Assembly: GCA_029532625.1 (NCBI GenBank)
Contig: JARFXM010000005.1
Coordinates: forward strand, 1,054,001 to 1,118,000
DNA length: 64,000 bases
Direction of reading: 5' to 3'
Source of the DNA: Lomentospora prolificans
Lineage: Eukaryota > Ascomycota > Sordariomycetes > Microascales > Microascaceae
The translations under genes were made by a program, and so were the position numbers. Shown piece after piece: positions 1 to 12,612 of the stretch (within the stretch, counting starts at the first letter, position 1; the number at the start of each line of letters is the position of its first letter). Under the pieces are notes generated by a model, which saw only the letters and a list, made by a program, of their open reading frames with translations, searched no databases and was not told the origin of the DNA.

Positions 1-433
1 GGAAACAGCTTGTCCACGGTAGGGTCCGTAACAACGCACACCTTCTTGGACCCCAGGTGCTTCAAGTCCATGCCAACCTCCTGCGTGACACCAGGCCCGA
101 ACCGAATCGAGGATGCCGCCATCTCAAAGGCATACTCCTTGGAGAGCGGGCCGTCGGCGGGGGTAGCATACTGCCTGTTCTTCTCGTAGTTCCGTTGCGT
201 GAGACTCGTAGGAGTCTTGTGGTAGTTGGGGTTAGAGTGGCAGGGGCAGCTGGGAGGGTGCGTGAACTGGATGGTTCGGAGGAGGCTTGTCGCCCGCGCC
301 GCGGCCTATAAAAGGTGTGAGAAGTGAGCGTTCCTGGCCATGGCGTGACTGATGCCAGAGTGCGGATCGCCATCGCACGTCAAAAGACACATACATTGGG
401 TAGAACCCTCGCAAAGGGAGCAAGAGGGACCAT
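1..433 (-). CDS. Hydroxyacid-oxoacid transhydrogenase / iron-dependent alcohol dehydrogenase, 5' end (partial)
   Basis: Partial gene running off the left edge. I place the ATG at 433, a 13-codon first exon (433-395), an 89-bp intron (394-306, GTATGT..TATAG) and exon 2 from 305 to base 1. Exon 2 reads into a stretch with YAFEMAASSIRFGPGVTQEV followed by GMDLKHLGSKKVCVVTD. This matches the N-terminus of ADHFE1-type enzymes of the group III iron alcohol dehydrogenases, which oxidise 4-hydroxybutyrate with 2-oxoglutarate as acceptor in mitochondria. The residues before it are rich in Arg, Ser and Ala with few acids, as in a mitochondrial leader. The metal-binding His residues and C-terminal domain lie outside the window. 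Family assignment is firm for what is visible. The first exon is inferred, because another start would be needed if the 89-bp intron is wrong. Confidence 0.75.
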
Positions 434-3400
434 TTTTTCAATTGCACAGCGCAATTACGGTAGATGATTGTTTTCGCTGGGGGTTTTAGTTTCTTTGAAC
501 TCTCAGTGAACCCCGCATCCAAGAATACGTCAAGTGGTTTCGCGATAGCCGAAAACTTCCCCCAGATCTTACCCCAGCGATTGAAACGTGCGGGAGGCTT
601 GCGGGGAAAAAGAAAAAAGAAATATAGAATAAAATAAAATAAAATAAAGGAAAAACTGCCTTGATCTGGGAAGAGTATACGGACGAAAGAAGCAGTATAA
701 CCATCACCGAGCTGCTAGTTATCAACTGCCATCGCAAGACGCACAAGGCGCAACGCACCCCCGCCTCTTTCATCACGCTGGCAGCGCAGCAGACGACATT
801 ACCGATCCGAGGCTCCGGCTGTCCGTTCAGGTTCCGACTCCGCCTGCGCAAGAAAGTGCGGGGAAAGCTCGCCGCAAATGCCTTAGGGCGAACCAACTAC
901 TGCTACCCCAAGCTCAATCCAGCGTGAGATTCTCCACCAGCACCGCGACGATCCTCTGATCCTGGGGAACATAATTCTTGGCTGTCGCCGGGTGACTGGA
1001 GAATGCCACAACGATGTAAAGCCAGGGAAGCCGCGGTCGATCGCACGGGGTTAGGGAGATTGTCCGCATTCCTGTATATTTCCATGCCTCTCTTGATGAG
1101 ACGGGACGAATCCACGTGCCCCCCGGAGCTAGCAAGCTCAGTGCGTGCGACGGAATGCTGGTGGAGAGGGGAACCAGCTGGCTAATAGTCTATGTGCAAT
1201 CTTTTTTCAAGTAGCTGGCCATCGCCCAACTCCGAAATCTCTTCTCCGCCCTTGTCTGAGGCAATGCAGGAGAAAGGGATCAATTGATGCCACCTTAACA
1301 AGTCGTTCTATTCTGACTTGGGGCTGGCCTAATTATTTTGGAACAATCTCCAAACAGCAATCTCCAAATCTGGTTCTTGGGTGCGACATGGGACGTACGG
1401 AAAGCGGCAGTTTGGGGGGGTTTGATCGATCTGCAATATAAAATCCGTCCAATCCCGCCAAGCGAGCCAACAGCCGAACAGACGGATTGGGAAAGCTGCA
1501 TCTCTCGGTGAGGGGATTGCAAGCAGACTCCCCTTCCTCACGCGACAGTGTCCGTTCATGCAGAAGTGTGTTGGGGGGCGGAAGACGAGTCTCACAAGTC
1601 CGTCGACTGTGGAGTTGTCCTGCTGCCCATGACCTGTGGCGTCTTCCAGCATCAACCTCCTTGTTCAAGTAAAGTTTTCAAGGGTGGGAAGCGAGAAGTG
1701 TGTTGGATCGACACCCAATGATCCTCGAATTTGTTTCCCATCCTCCCTCGCTCTATTGTTCCCTGCGGGTTGATTGCCCAATATGAAAAAACTCTAAAAT
1801 TAGACTCTCGCGTCTTGACTTTTAATCCCGGAAATACAAGCTTATCTAGAAGCTGGGACGGATCTGCGTCTGCAACGAAGAGCAGAAGCCAGCTACTTCT
1901 CTTGTTTTGTTTGCGTGATTCATTCACCCGACATTCGTAAGACAAACTACTTTTCGACTACGACAAGGGGCAAATCTTCTTCGAGCTGGGCCTCTTGCCG
2001 GCTCGGTACCGTGACTTCCAGCCACCGTCGTCGTCGTGGTCCTGGACTATTACTTTGTACTCGTATGCTCGTTCGCGACCCATTGGAGTGGCCAAGGGAG
2101 GCGAGCTTCGACGGCAAGCTGTAGCCATCGCTGGCGATAAGCGATCGACAGAGACCATGCCCTTCGGATTAGCCACCACCAGAAAGCCCGACTTGGACGG
2201 AACGCAGTTGCTCGCTTATGGATATGAATTAATAATGTCTGAGCCGTCTGCATCCTCACACTTTCGCCCTGACCTAGCTCTCGGCTTTGGTGCATGGGAA
2301 CATATGGATGGGTGACTCTCGCCAGCCGGCTAGCCCTTTCAGGGTCCTGCTGGGAGGGGGGTAGGCTCGCTAAGCCGGAAATGGATGGACATCAAGTATT
2401 ACTTCGTGCTTGTCATTTTGAGGAGAGCCAGCAAACAAATTCGGATAACTTTCGGAAAAGGGGGCGCAACCTGAAAAAGGCATGTCCATACTTCCACGTT
2501 TTCCAATCAAATGTCTCGGCCGGCTTGTTGGTGGCTTACTTGCCACGAGGATCACCACATGGAGAAGACAAGGTATCACCACTGCATGCCTTTCTTGCCT
2601 TCGCACCTTGCCCTCCCTGATGCACCGCTAGCTCAAGGACTTGTGTGCCACACAACATGCACTGCCTCGGAACTAAAAACACATCATCCATTGGCTGGCA
2701 GTTTGTGAATCCGCGTGTACAAAGTAGTGGTATGTTTCTTAGTGCTTTTTGGGGGTATTATGAAGCCCGCAGGTTTCACCGTCACCAGCGGCCCGGACAC
2801 GGTGGTGTGGAGCCCAGCTCTGGGGCCAGCGGCCGTGATGCGTTCTCTCGCCGGCGCTTTCAACTTGTCTCTCTTCAAACTCGTCGGGACAGCAATCAAT
2901 TGTTACTCCCTTCATGGGCTCCCTTCATGGGCAAGGAGGGATACTGGCGAGTCTGAGCACAAAGTGGAGCTGGCAGCTCTCATTGCACTTTATTGGTTTG
3001 GCTAATTGCTTGGCCATGTTGATGGGAGGTTGGGGGCGGATCCGAGCATCTCGGTGTTGTCATACCCCATGTCCAGCCCCATGGTACGGAGGCCGCGGCA
3101 AACCGTGTCTTAAAGTGCCAATTGATCAGTGTCCCAAGGCCCTGGGAGCGGGTGACAGCCAGCGAATTGAAGGGGTCCTGGCTGAGAAAGGTTGGGGTTC
3201 AGATTTGGTGGGTTCAGTGCGCTTCGGGTGTCGGCCAAGCTGGCAGAAGGTCCTTTTGAAGCCCCTGTGCCGCAACTAGTGCAGCCTAGTGCACACAGCA
3301 AACCGTCAACATTCTTGGATTGATGAACCGAGCTTACGAAGTAAGTACTCGTAGGACCGCGAGCTTGATGTGTATGGTGCCCAGGCTTTAGCCATCTCGG

Positions 3401-3669
3401 GGCGTCCCCCCCACTCGCTCCAGTATCCTAGTTTAGGACAAAGGGCCGTTGTTTCTTCGTGGCAGAGGATTCTTTCAGCCAAAGGACGAAGAAAGAAAAA
3501 AGGCGTGATTAGGATTTTCAGCCCCGTCCTGGCGTAGCTGGATCGCGGCCGAAAGTTGTCAATATCTGGAACATGGGCAGGTGTGTTGAATGCCATACGT
3601 GCATGGGTAACTCAACTCGCTTGTGAGAGCCGACCGGGAATCAACCAAATGTTGCTGGCGGGACACCCT

Positions 3670-3746
3670 GTATGAGGCCGGGTGTATCACCTAATAGCAT
3701 GATAGGTTTGGCACACATCACCCGTATCAGTTTCCGGGCCTCATAC
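3670..3746. repeat. Inverted repeat, possible hairpin or MITE-like remnant
   Basis: The arms GTATGAGGCC (3670-3679) and GGCCTCATAC (3737-3746) are perfect 10-bp inverted copies about 57 bp apart. Inner bases (GGGTG near 3680 and CACCC near 3720) extend partial pairing. No target-site duplication was identified. It could be a small degenerate inverted-repeat element or chance. Confidence 0.4.
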
Positions 3747-6700
3747 TTGCTTGTTTCTATCCAACATATGTGAATGTTGTGACCGCGATAGGAAATCTAT
3801 GGTGACATCTCCGTCACTACCTGTCTGTGAGTGCTGCTGCTGGCATCGTGATTGCCGGACGGGGTCTCCCATGACGATCGGCGATTAGCTTTTCCAGGGG
3901 CAAAATCTCGACCTGCTGCCAGGCGGTCCACAGCCTGGAGGTTGATCCCTGTTGTGGGCGGGAAAACAAGAAGAATCGTTGCGTTGCAGGAGGACTCTCA
4001 GGGGAGACTATCGAATCTTGGATGGGGGGGATATGTTGCCTTGCAAGTGGGGCACTCCTGGTTTACGAACCCCGTGTAAGATTGGTGCTGGGTGCAGCGA
4101 CGGAAGCCTGGCGGCCGCTCAATTCAAATTCAAATTCTGCCACAAGTGGGCTGGCTCATCTCAGCAAAGGAAAGGGACATAGCGGCGTAACGATTCGAAG
4201 TCCTGTCCCCGATCAGTCTGCTAGTGGGATTTGTACCGCAGCGCTGGGCTTTTTTGGTATGGAACTGCGAGCTGGCCGCAATCTTATTACATCGTCGCAA
4301 GGGCAGTAAGGCCATAGCTTACACCGTGGTAATGGATGCTCTGACCGCGGATATGGGATTGATCACGAAGAAGTGGATAAATGCAATGGTAAGGGGAGGC
4401 GGGCGTTGGAAACATTCCAGAACCTTTCTCCTGAGTCAGAATATGTTGACCTAAATGAACGATCCGAAGCACAGCTCCTCGAGATTGGCTGGAGGACGCC
4501 TCTTCACGTCATGGATTACCCGTGTAATCACTGAGTTGGTTGCGTGAATGAGCAATCAAGGACTGCTTGGACGGGTTTATTAGCCAGGTTCTGGAACAAT
4601 TGATCAATATATCCAAGAGAATCTGCAGTGGCACTAAGACGCACTGCTTGTTAGCTTCTCTCCGTCCCCCCACAGTCGACGCATGCAACTGATCGTACCA
4701 ATACACCGTCGCTGGTACACCCCGCATGCTCGCCGAAAGTTTTGCGACATCTCATTCGATCTGACCTGCTCCGTTGAGAGCAAACGCCGTGTTTGTGCGT
4801 GGCCAGCCGTATTCCGAACGCCTGATGAGTTTCTTTCTTTGATCCTTGAAAGGAAAGGCGCGAACCGTTGCAAGGCGCCGCCTAGGACCCCAGGCCTGGA
4901 AAGACCACGGACGTTGGTCGAAAGCGCCATGGATGGGACAGAGCATCCATGGATGCAATCTTGTCGATTGAATATTACCAGTTACAGCACAGAGCTCTGC
5001 AAGTCTGGGCTGGCAAGAGTTGTGCGGTGGTCACTCGCCCACCCAAACATGGTGAGTATCTCGTCAGTGCGCCCCATGCCAGCGAAACGTCTTCCTCGAA
5101 GGAGAATAGTGAAATATTATAGAATGCCCCGAACTGAAAACTCGGGCTTTGACAGACACGACCGGACGAATAGACAGATCAAGTAAGAGATCACCATCTC
5201 CCACCCAAACGCCCGTGGTTTGTCACCGACCTCTGCCGACTTGATCCACTGCACTCGGCCATAATATGGGGCGAAGTAAACCCCCCTCGCCCCCCACGCT
5301 CTTACCTTTCTTCCCCTTTGCGAAACGTATCGGCTCCCTGGCTGATGGGAGCATAGACTCGCTTGTCGAGGGGGGATTGGGCATATGGTCGCTGCCAATA
5401 GTTGCGTTTTAACCAAGGTCACCAGTCCGATTGGTATTGGGGGGCCTGAGCCGATAGCACGGATCCTGCACTCCTTTTGTTCGAGCCGAATGCGGCACTA
5501 ACCATAAGTATCGACGAAGATTGGCCTGTAAATGGGTAATCACGTATGCCCAACCGTGACATCGCTGGCCACACAATTTTCCTTCCTTTGGTTGATTCTT
5601 CATGTTAAGCTAAAGTCCTGGAACAACAACGGTGCGTGGCAAGCATGGTACATGCCGATGGGAAAGACTGGCACACTTGTACCTGTCCGGGAAAGTCCAG
5701 GTGCAGCGGAAAAGACGAAACGAGACCTACCGTAACCAAGCACGTGGGCAGCAAGGATAGAGACGCTGCCTTTGTCTCTGAAGTCACCTCAGAGGATTGC
5801 TCTAGTTGAAGGGGGCAGAAAAAGTACATCAATACCAGGAAGAGAGCTTCCCCAGTTCACCGCTCCGAGTCCCCTTTTCGTATTCTTGATCGAGCAAATG
5901 AGGTCACCTTTCATCAAATAAGTGACTGATCAGAATGCTCCCCCTCCCCCCCTTCCCCCCAAAAAATACGTCCGGGAGAAGATACCTGTTTCCTCATGTT
6001 GAGGGCGCGTTCTGCTCCCTGTACAAGAGCGCGAGGATACATTTGACAATGATACTCTCGGAAGTGATCCTCGAGCGGCCATTAATAGAGATCGACAGTA
6101 GCCCAGGGGGTGTCGTTTGGTTGCGAGCATTGGTGTTCCCTGGAGATGTGCTTCTGGCTATGAAATCTTTGGATTTGCAAGGCTGCTCTATTGAAATTGC
6201 GTCTGCCGTTTTTTTTGCAGCCTCGAATAGTATTCCCCTGTTCTACATGAACGAGGTTGTGGGGAGGTTGTCGGTCTATCAATTGACTGTCTGGTGTGTG
6301 GCGTGCAAAACGACACCACATTGGCTCGGCCTTCCCGTGAGTGAAATCCAGTTAGTAGTAAGGGTACCTCCTTTTGACGGCACTTTTGAGGTTCGCCAGA
6401 CAAGAACGAACCGCTGGCCTTCAGCGCTGTTACAAGATGTGGTTAGCCCTTATACTGGCATGTCCCGGGCTCTCCGGGGCTCTTCAATTCCATCACTCTC
6501 CTCTGTAATGGGTACCGCGACTGAGTTGGTGCATTCTTCGACCCCCGCAAACAGGCAGACACAAACACGCTTCAGAGCCCAATTTACCCCTTGTCGGTCC
6601 TTAAACGCACCTCGATCGCAGTCTTTTACAAGGGGAGATGAGGCTGCTCAGCGAGTATGAGGGACGCTCACCCGCAATCTTGAAGTCATATTTTCGGATA

Positions 6701-7998
6701 TGAGCGTGTTAGACTTCGTATTGCGGGCGGCTTGACGACGCAAATCTACGGCGGTCCCTGCTGAGACAAGACGCTGCTGCACAAATGCTCTAGACAACGC
6801 TAACAGGCACTAATGACATGAATGGAATTAATGGTCTAGTGCTAAGACCCGCGGGGGGTTTGGTACGGATAACCAAAGAACTCGGAGCGGGCCAAGCTCG
6901 ACTTTTACTTAAATGCGTGTTTGGGACAGCATCGATGTTGCCTGCTTGTTCGTTGAAAGGTCGCTGTCGAATCTTGCTTGTATGTACGATGAGCCTCGTC
7001 GACCCTCTCTTGGCTAATACCAGTAGCACGGATGTTCTCGGAATGTCTTAAGTTCCGTGCTTCTGGGTAGTAGAGATCAATAGCCCAGAAATTGTTCGAG
7101 AGTAAGCTCTTCACTAGATCAGGGAGTTGGTGGGTGCCGTCTGAGGGAAATTATGTGGGAATGGCTGGCCTAGGTTGAACTCCACTAAACTACAACCATC
7201 CGAGGGCGTTCCAAGGAAAAGATTCTTGGAATCAACTGCGTCCTGAAGTTTCTCGTTGATTGTGGTACCTGGTACAGCAACCAAGTACCTCGTGGGTGAA
7301 TATGTGTGGGTCATGGATGCATCTTGCTCCCGTGGAAGCTGCATTTCCCCCGCCGCCAGTGCACATGGCGAGGCCCGTTGCCATGTGAGATCACGTGCGG
7401 TCCTTGCCGCAATGTCATCCATGGTTGCTTATTGTTTGAGAGGAGGGGCGGCATTCAGACACGGGAGAAGGCCGAGAGAAGAGGCAAAGAAGGAGAGGAA
7501 AAGCAAACAAGAGCGAGTGGAAAGAGAAAAGCATAACCGCGTGCAGAGCGAAGCAACCTTCATTGGGTGCTAGGTCCCCCCCAGTGGTCCTTTCTTATCG
7601 GTTTCTTCAATATTCGAACTTAAGTGTTCAGTGTATTAAGCACTTGTCTCTCGCTTGGAGTGCGGATGGAATTCATTCCTGTCGTCCACCCTGGACGGTT
7701 GCGAATTATTGCATAGAATCAGGGCATCTCCGACAGGACGCAGAGTTGCGGCAATTGGCACGACCCTATTTCAGTACCTTGAGCAACAATGGTACTTTGG
7801 CTAATCATCTGCGCTACCAGGGTTCCAGCTCGACCCACACTCCTTGCCTGTCCTTGTCTTTGGATATCCCTGGATACCCTTCCTGCATGGTAAACTACTG
7901 CTCCACTCGACACTGAGTCCTCTACTTCTGGCAAAGGTCTATTATCATGTACGGAGTAAGATGGTTGTGGTTCCGGGGTATGGAATTCTTTCTGTTAA

Positions 7999-8040
7999 GT
8001 AGAGGTACCTTCGCCCACTAGTGGGGACTCGTACCTCTAC
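7999..8040. repeat. Palindromic inverted repeat
   Basis: GTAGAGGTAC (7999-8008) is the exact reverse complement of GTACCTCTAC (8031-8040). The centre holds a second perfect palindrome, CCCACTAGTGGG. The whole can fold into a cruciform of about 42 bp. It lies in the gene-free stretch upstream of the kinase, and I assign no function. Confidence 0.5.
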
Positions 8041-9184
8041 CTGCTAGGCATGAAAAAGTGCACTCAAGTGCTGCATGTCGGAATAGCTGGTGTACGTAAC
8101 TAATAAGTGCCAGTCTGGACAAGTCCCTATTACCATTGATAGTTTTGCTACTGCCCTCTTCGACGCTTCAACCCGCTGGGACCTCCAGCTGGTTTTGTTG
8201 CCGTCATGAGGTTACTTTCCTCCTCTTGTGTGCTCTCAGCTTCTGGGAACCCTCCCCACTTGGAGAAATATTTGATACATTGACCAAAGGGGGGCGGGCT
8301 GCGCGAGTCAAATGAAAAGAAACACCCCCCCCAAATCCAAAGCTGAGAGTAAGAGAAGGAAGGATAATAGACAAAAGGTAAAGTCCAACTGGATCCCCAC
8401 CCCAGCAACACATCAGAATACGCTGCAATCTGCTTCGGCACTGAACACCCGCATTACTCCGCATCGCGGCCACCCTCAGTACATTGCCTTTCTCGCTACC
8501 TTTGGAATTCCTGCATTATCTCCTTTGTTCAATCCTCCCAACCTCGTTTCGTACGCTCCCCTTGTTAGTTCTTGGGCGATCCCTTCAATAATATACCCTG
8601 TCGTCACATCCCTCTACCCCAATTCCGGCTTCCGCCTGCTTCGATCTCAGCTTCACCCTCTCGACCCCTTCGCACATCCTCACTGTCGTCTCGATTCTAT
8701 TAGGCGGCGAAAAGCTCTCCAGATCGAATCCCGCGTTCGTCTCGTTTAGTCGGCCTAGCAATTAACCTCGACAACCGTACTCGCCCGTCGTACCTGGCTC
8801 AGAAACGACTTGTGCACTGACTGACCACGTCCTGTGACGCTCCCTGCCTATCGACCACCCCTCCGTGCATCATTCGCTTCTCTCCCGGCCGAGATCGACT
8901 TGATCGACCTTGTGTCGTTAGCTCTTGGCTGGCTGGCGTGAACAGGAAGCCTCGCCCTCCAAAATTATTTCTCGAAGATTAGAGGTCGATTTTACCCACG
9001 ACCGCGCTGCGCCGCTCCACCATCCACCAGGCTGCGTTTCCTCGTTCTTCGCTGTGCCCTGCTCCAACTGGCAAATATCTCTACTGGAGTTTCTCGGGTT
9101 GAGAAAGGATGATATAGCCATCCTGCTGGTTTAGTCGAATAAATAACTGCCTGCCCTCACGACTGGACATACTCCCGCTTCCAA

Positions 9185-11252
9185 ATGGGAAACAGCCAGG
9201 GGAAGCCCATCGATCTCGATGGCGAAGGTACGAAACCATCGATTATCCAAGGTGTTACGGCGCGCACCCTCATAAGAATATAGGAAGCTCATAAATTCAT
9301 CCTCAATAGTAAACCTGAACCATTTTCGGCTCCTTAGGGTAGTTGGTCGTGGCGCCTTCGGAAAAGTACGAATCGTCGAAAGGAAGGACACAAATCTCTC
9401 GTTTGCCCTGAAATATATCCGCAAAGATGATGGTATGTAGTTCAACCTTTGTCCTCAGTTACCCAAGGCGGCTGTCTGGGCTTGGTCTAGCTGCTCGATT
9501 ACTGGCTCGGCTTGTTTCTAACCCGACCTGTGCTCCTTCTCTAGTTGTACGTTCCGAAAGCGTTCGCAATATCATTCGCGAGCGGCGTATGCTCGAACAT
9601 GTCAACCATCCCTTCATTTGCAACTTGCGATACAGCTTTCAAGATATAGAATACATGTATGTTTGTAACCTTGGACGCATCGCCACCTTTCTTCGTGTTG
9701 GCTAGTACACATTCTCACGCTTTCTTTGAACTTAGGTATCTGGTTGTTGATCTGATGAGTGGAGGCGACTTGCGGTTCCACATTTCCCGAAAGACGTTCA
9801 CAGAGGAAGCCGTGAGGTTCTGGATTGGAGAGCTTGGCTGTGCTCTACGATATATACACGGCCAAGGTATCATCCACCGGGATGTGAAACCCGACAACGT
9901 TCTTCTCGATGCCGATGGGCATGTGCATCTGACGGATTTTGTGAGTGCTGATTTCTTCGGTTATGGAGCGACATTGTGAGTAATCGCTAATATCCCTTTA
10001 GAATGTCGCTTCCGACGTCGTTCCCGGCAGAATCCTGAGCAGCAAGTCCGGCACACTCGCGTACCTAGCTCCCGAAGTATACGCTGGGAAAGGTTATGAT
10101 GTACGCGCCGATTGGTGGTCTCTTGGTGTTTTGTTCTACGAATGCATATACAACAAGGTGAGTCTAACCCTGCGTGGGTCTCGGCGTGTGCCAGCCCGAC
10201 AAGAACGCCCTTCTTACTAACTCGAATCCCCTTTGAAGCGGCCATTTGACGGAAATTCCGAATCGACACTCAGCGCGCAAATTCTCGCCGGAAAGCCAAA
10301 ATTTCCTGTTACGCAACCGCCAGTCTCAGTCCCCTGTCTCTTCGCTATGACTGCCGCCCTCGAACATGACCCTGATAAGCGGCTTGGTTCTACATGGGAG
10401 AGTTTCACACAGCACGAATTCTTCAGGTGCATTGACTTTATCGACTTGGAGAATAAGAGGATCGAGCCAGTTTTTGTCCCGTCATCCGAGAAGACGAACT
10501 TTGACGCCACATACGACCTAGAAGAGTTGCTCCTGGAAGAGGCGCCTTTAGAAGCTAGGGCACGTCGCCAGAAACCCCGGGAGCGCCTAAAGGATGACGC
10601 GACGGATAAGGAGATCCGTGAAGATGAGCTCTACCGCATGATTGAGACCGACTTCAAGCCATTCGATTACACAGTAGCGGCATATAAAAAGTACGAACTC
10701 CGTCACTCCGCTCACTGCTTCGCCTGGAGAAGATTTGTAAAAGATTTTATTTGCTGACCTGCATTTTGCTATAGGATAACTGGCCAACCCCAGGAACACC
10801 CTACCGAGCAGCCCAATACTGAGACCAGCCTTGCTGTTAACCAAGGCGAGCCGATGGCTCTTACTACCGACCAGGCGACCTCAGTGACAGTTGTAAAGCC
10901 CAACGGTGATTATCATCAAAGGCCACCTGCTCCTTCGGCGACCCAAGCTCATCGTCCACCTCCACTCTCTGGACAAGCTAGAGATCTCCACCTCACCTCT
11001 CCACATCTTAAGCGTGTAGCTAGTCCAACCGGGGGTGTCCAGGTCACGCTAGATGGCAAAGGTAGTTGGTCCGATCTCGCCAGACAAGATGCAACGCTAC
11101 CTACGGATGCAAATTGCATCGACGGCTCGAAGCAAGAGACTAACGGAGGCGTATTTGGCTTCCTCAATAGAAAGAAGGGAAGGTCTAACAGCCCGAAACC
11201 TAGGGAGCGAGGCGTGCTAGGCAAGGAAGGCGCTCGTGTCGTCATCGGATAG
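9185..11252 (+). CDS. STK32/YANK-type serine/threonine protein kinase
   Basis: AGC-group protein kinase of 522 residues in seven exons: 9185-9227, 9310-9432, 9545-9656, 9736-9940, 10002-10157, 10239-10690 and 10775-11252. All introns are GT..AG and phases agree throughout. The protein opens MGNSQGKP, which has the Gly-2 and Ser of an N-myristoylation signal as in animal STK32. It then shows the glycine loop GRGAFGKV, the ALKYI lysine, HRDVKPDN and, where most kinases have DFG, LTDFN. DFN is the typical YANK-family variant, so this kinase is probably active. The SGTLAYLAPEVY segment gives the activation loop and APE motif. The C-terminal third is basic and low in complexity, and ends in GKEGARVVIG. 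Membrane-associated signalling is inferred from the myristoylation motif. Substrates are unknown. Confidence 0.9.
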
Positions 11253-12612
11253 AGCTTCCCTGGGCAATACCCTACACAGTGATACTCTTCCCCGCCTTCT
11301 AATGAGGGCGCCTGGTCATGGGTTGCCCGATATCTCATCGTCTTGTCGGTTGTGACTAGAAGGTCGACCGACCTTAAATCCGGTCCAGCGCCCGCTTCTG
11401 AGCCTCCGGTTGAACGCCATATTCGCAACCCTCTCAATTCGACTTTCAGGCCTATTGAAGCAGAAGTTGGCCTCCACATGAAAAAAATTGAAAGGAAAGA
11501 CAAAAAACAACTGGCTCGCCGGCGCGTACTATTTCAACATGCTGGAACCGTTAAGAGTGGCTTTGCCAGCGGAGGATATACCAATTATCGTGGGTGCGAG
11601 TAATATACAGCTCGAGAGTTATGTGTATTAATCACTTTCTGGACTGCGTCCCTGTTTTATGTTTTCTTTTTTTTTTTTTTTTTTCTGTTCATTATTCCCT
11701 CGTTTTCCTTGTCTATTTCCCTCGCATCATTCGGTCTGTACAATTTGAAATTTCTGTTTTGACATAGCATTTCAGGTAGCGAAGGGCAGACCAGAGGTTT
11801 TTACCGGCCAAACGGCCTTGGAACCGCCAGGGATCTGATCTTGATAGGCCTGGTGGAGGATATGGTTAAGGTGCGGAAGATAGTTTTGTCTTGGATCAAA
11901 GAAGGGCATACTCGGTTAGCATAATCAGTAGAGGAGTTGGCATAACATTTGATATGAACATGAACACATGGCAGATACCTTTTTCCAATTCAATCAAGCT
12001 TCCACTATTCCTGTCCGATTGACTATCTCTGATCCTTATTATTTACTATAAGTAAGATGGCTACCTATCATGACCAACTCTAGGGGGAATTATGATGGGA
12101 GCTTTGAGAGAGGTTCCTAGAGTATATAATGACTAGTACGGTGAGTGAAAATGACGAAATGGGCAAGTAGCTGATAATCCAAGTAAGATAATAAAGTGCC
12201 ATCAAGTAAAGACAGTATACATTTATCAAGCCTTTATACGATTTTCCTCCTGGTAGTAAAGAAAAAAGGGCTATGAGGCCCTCGCCAGATCTCATTCATT
12301 CGCTTCCTGCTTGGGAAAACGCCCAATATACTAACATCTATTACAAAAAAAAGGTGCTGTGTTTCTGCTGATGCATACATGCAAATCTCTACTCTTTCAT
12401 CTTCTGGAGAAGGTTTGAGAATGATGATAAGGGGCGTTACGGGTAGTGGGAGGGTTTATGAAACAAGGCAGGCGCTCTAAGCGAACATATATACGTTGTC
12501 CCCGTCTGAAAGCAAAAGAAAAAAAGAAAAAATAAACCAGTAAAAACACAAGAGTCACCAGTAAAAACACAAGAGTCAATGAAGGCAAGCAAGAGTGGGC
12601 ATGGCCGATCTA
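11253..12612. other. Convergent 3' region between kinase and HECT ligase
   Basis: These are the shared 3' flanks of two convergent genes. A run of 18 T lies at 11667-11684. An 87-codon open frame at 11343-11603 begins right after the kinase stop and is rich in Arg/Lys, but has no family match. I treat it as 3' UTR. From 11900 to 12300 the DNA is AT-rich. Confidence 0.5.

Larger units (their letters stand above)
434..9184. other. 8.7-kb stretch with no recognisable gene
   Basis: I see no conserved protein in either strand. The longest open frames (241 codons at 5935-6660 on +, 167 codons at 4683-5186 on +, 145 codons at 8312-8749 on +) match no family I know, and several shorter ones start at non-ATG codons. 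The last kilobase before 9185 is pyrimidine-rich and looks like leader/promoter of the kinase gene that follows. Two inverted repeats are listed separately. Undescribed orphan genes, long non-coding transcripts or decayed DNA cannot be told apart by eye. Confidence 0.5.

Noticed and set aside
5935..6660. 241-codon open frame as a gene
   Set aside because: No family resemblance, composition like non-coding DNA, and no introns or neighbours that support it. Kept only as a possibility in the gene-free stretch.
8312..8749. 145-codon frame before the kinase
   Set aside because: Position and pyrimidine-rich composition fit 5' leader. No domain is visible.
9930..9943. Loss of kinase activity in the STK32-type kinase because DFG reads DFN
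   Set aside because: DFN is the normal state in STK32/YANK kinases, so it is not evidence for a pseudokinase.
10949..11503. 184-codon minus-strand frame
   Set aside because: Antisense shadow of the last kinase exon and 3' flank.
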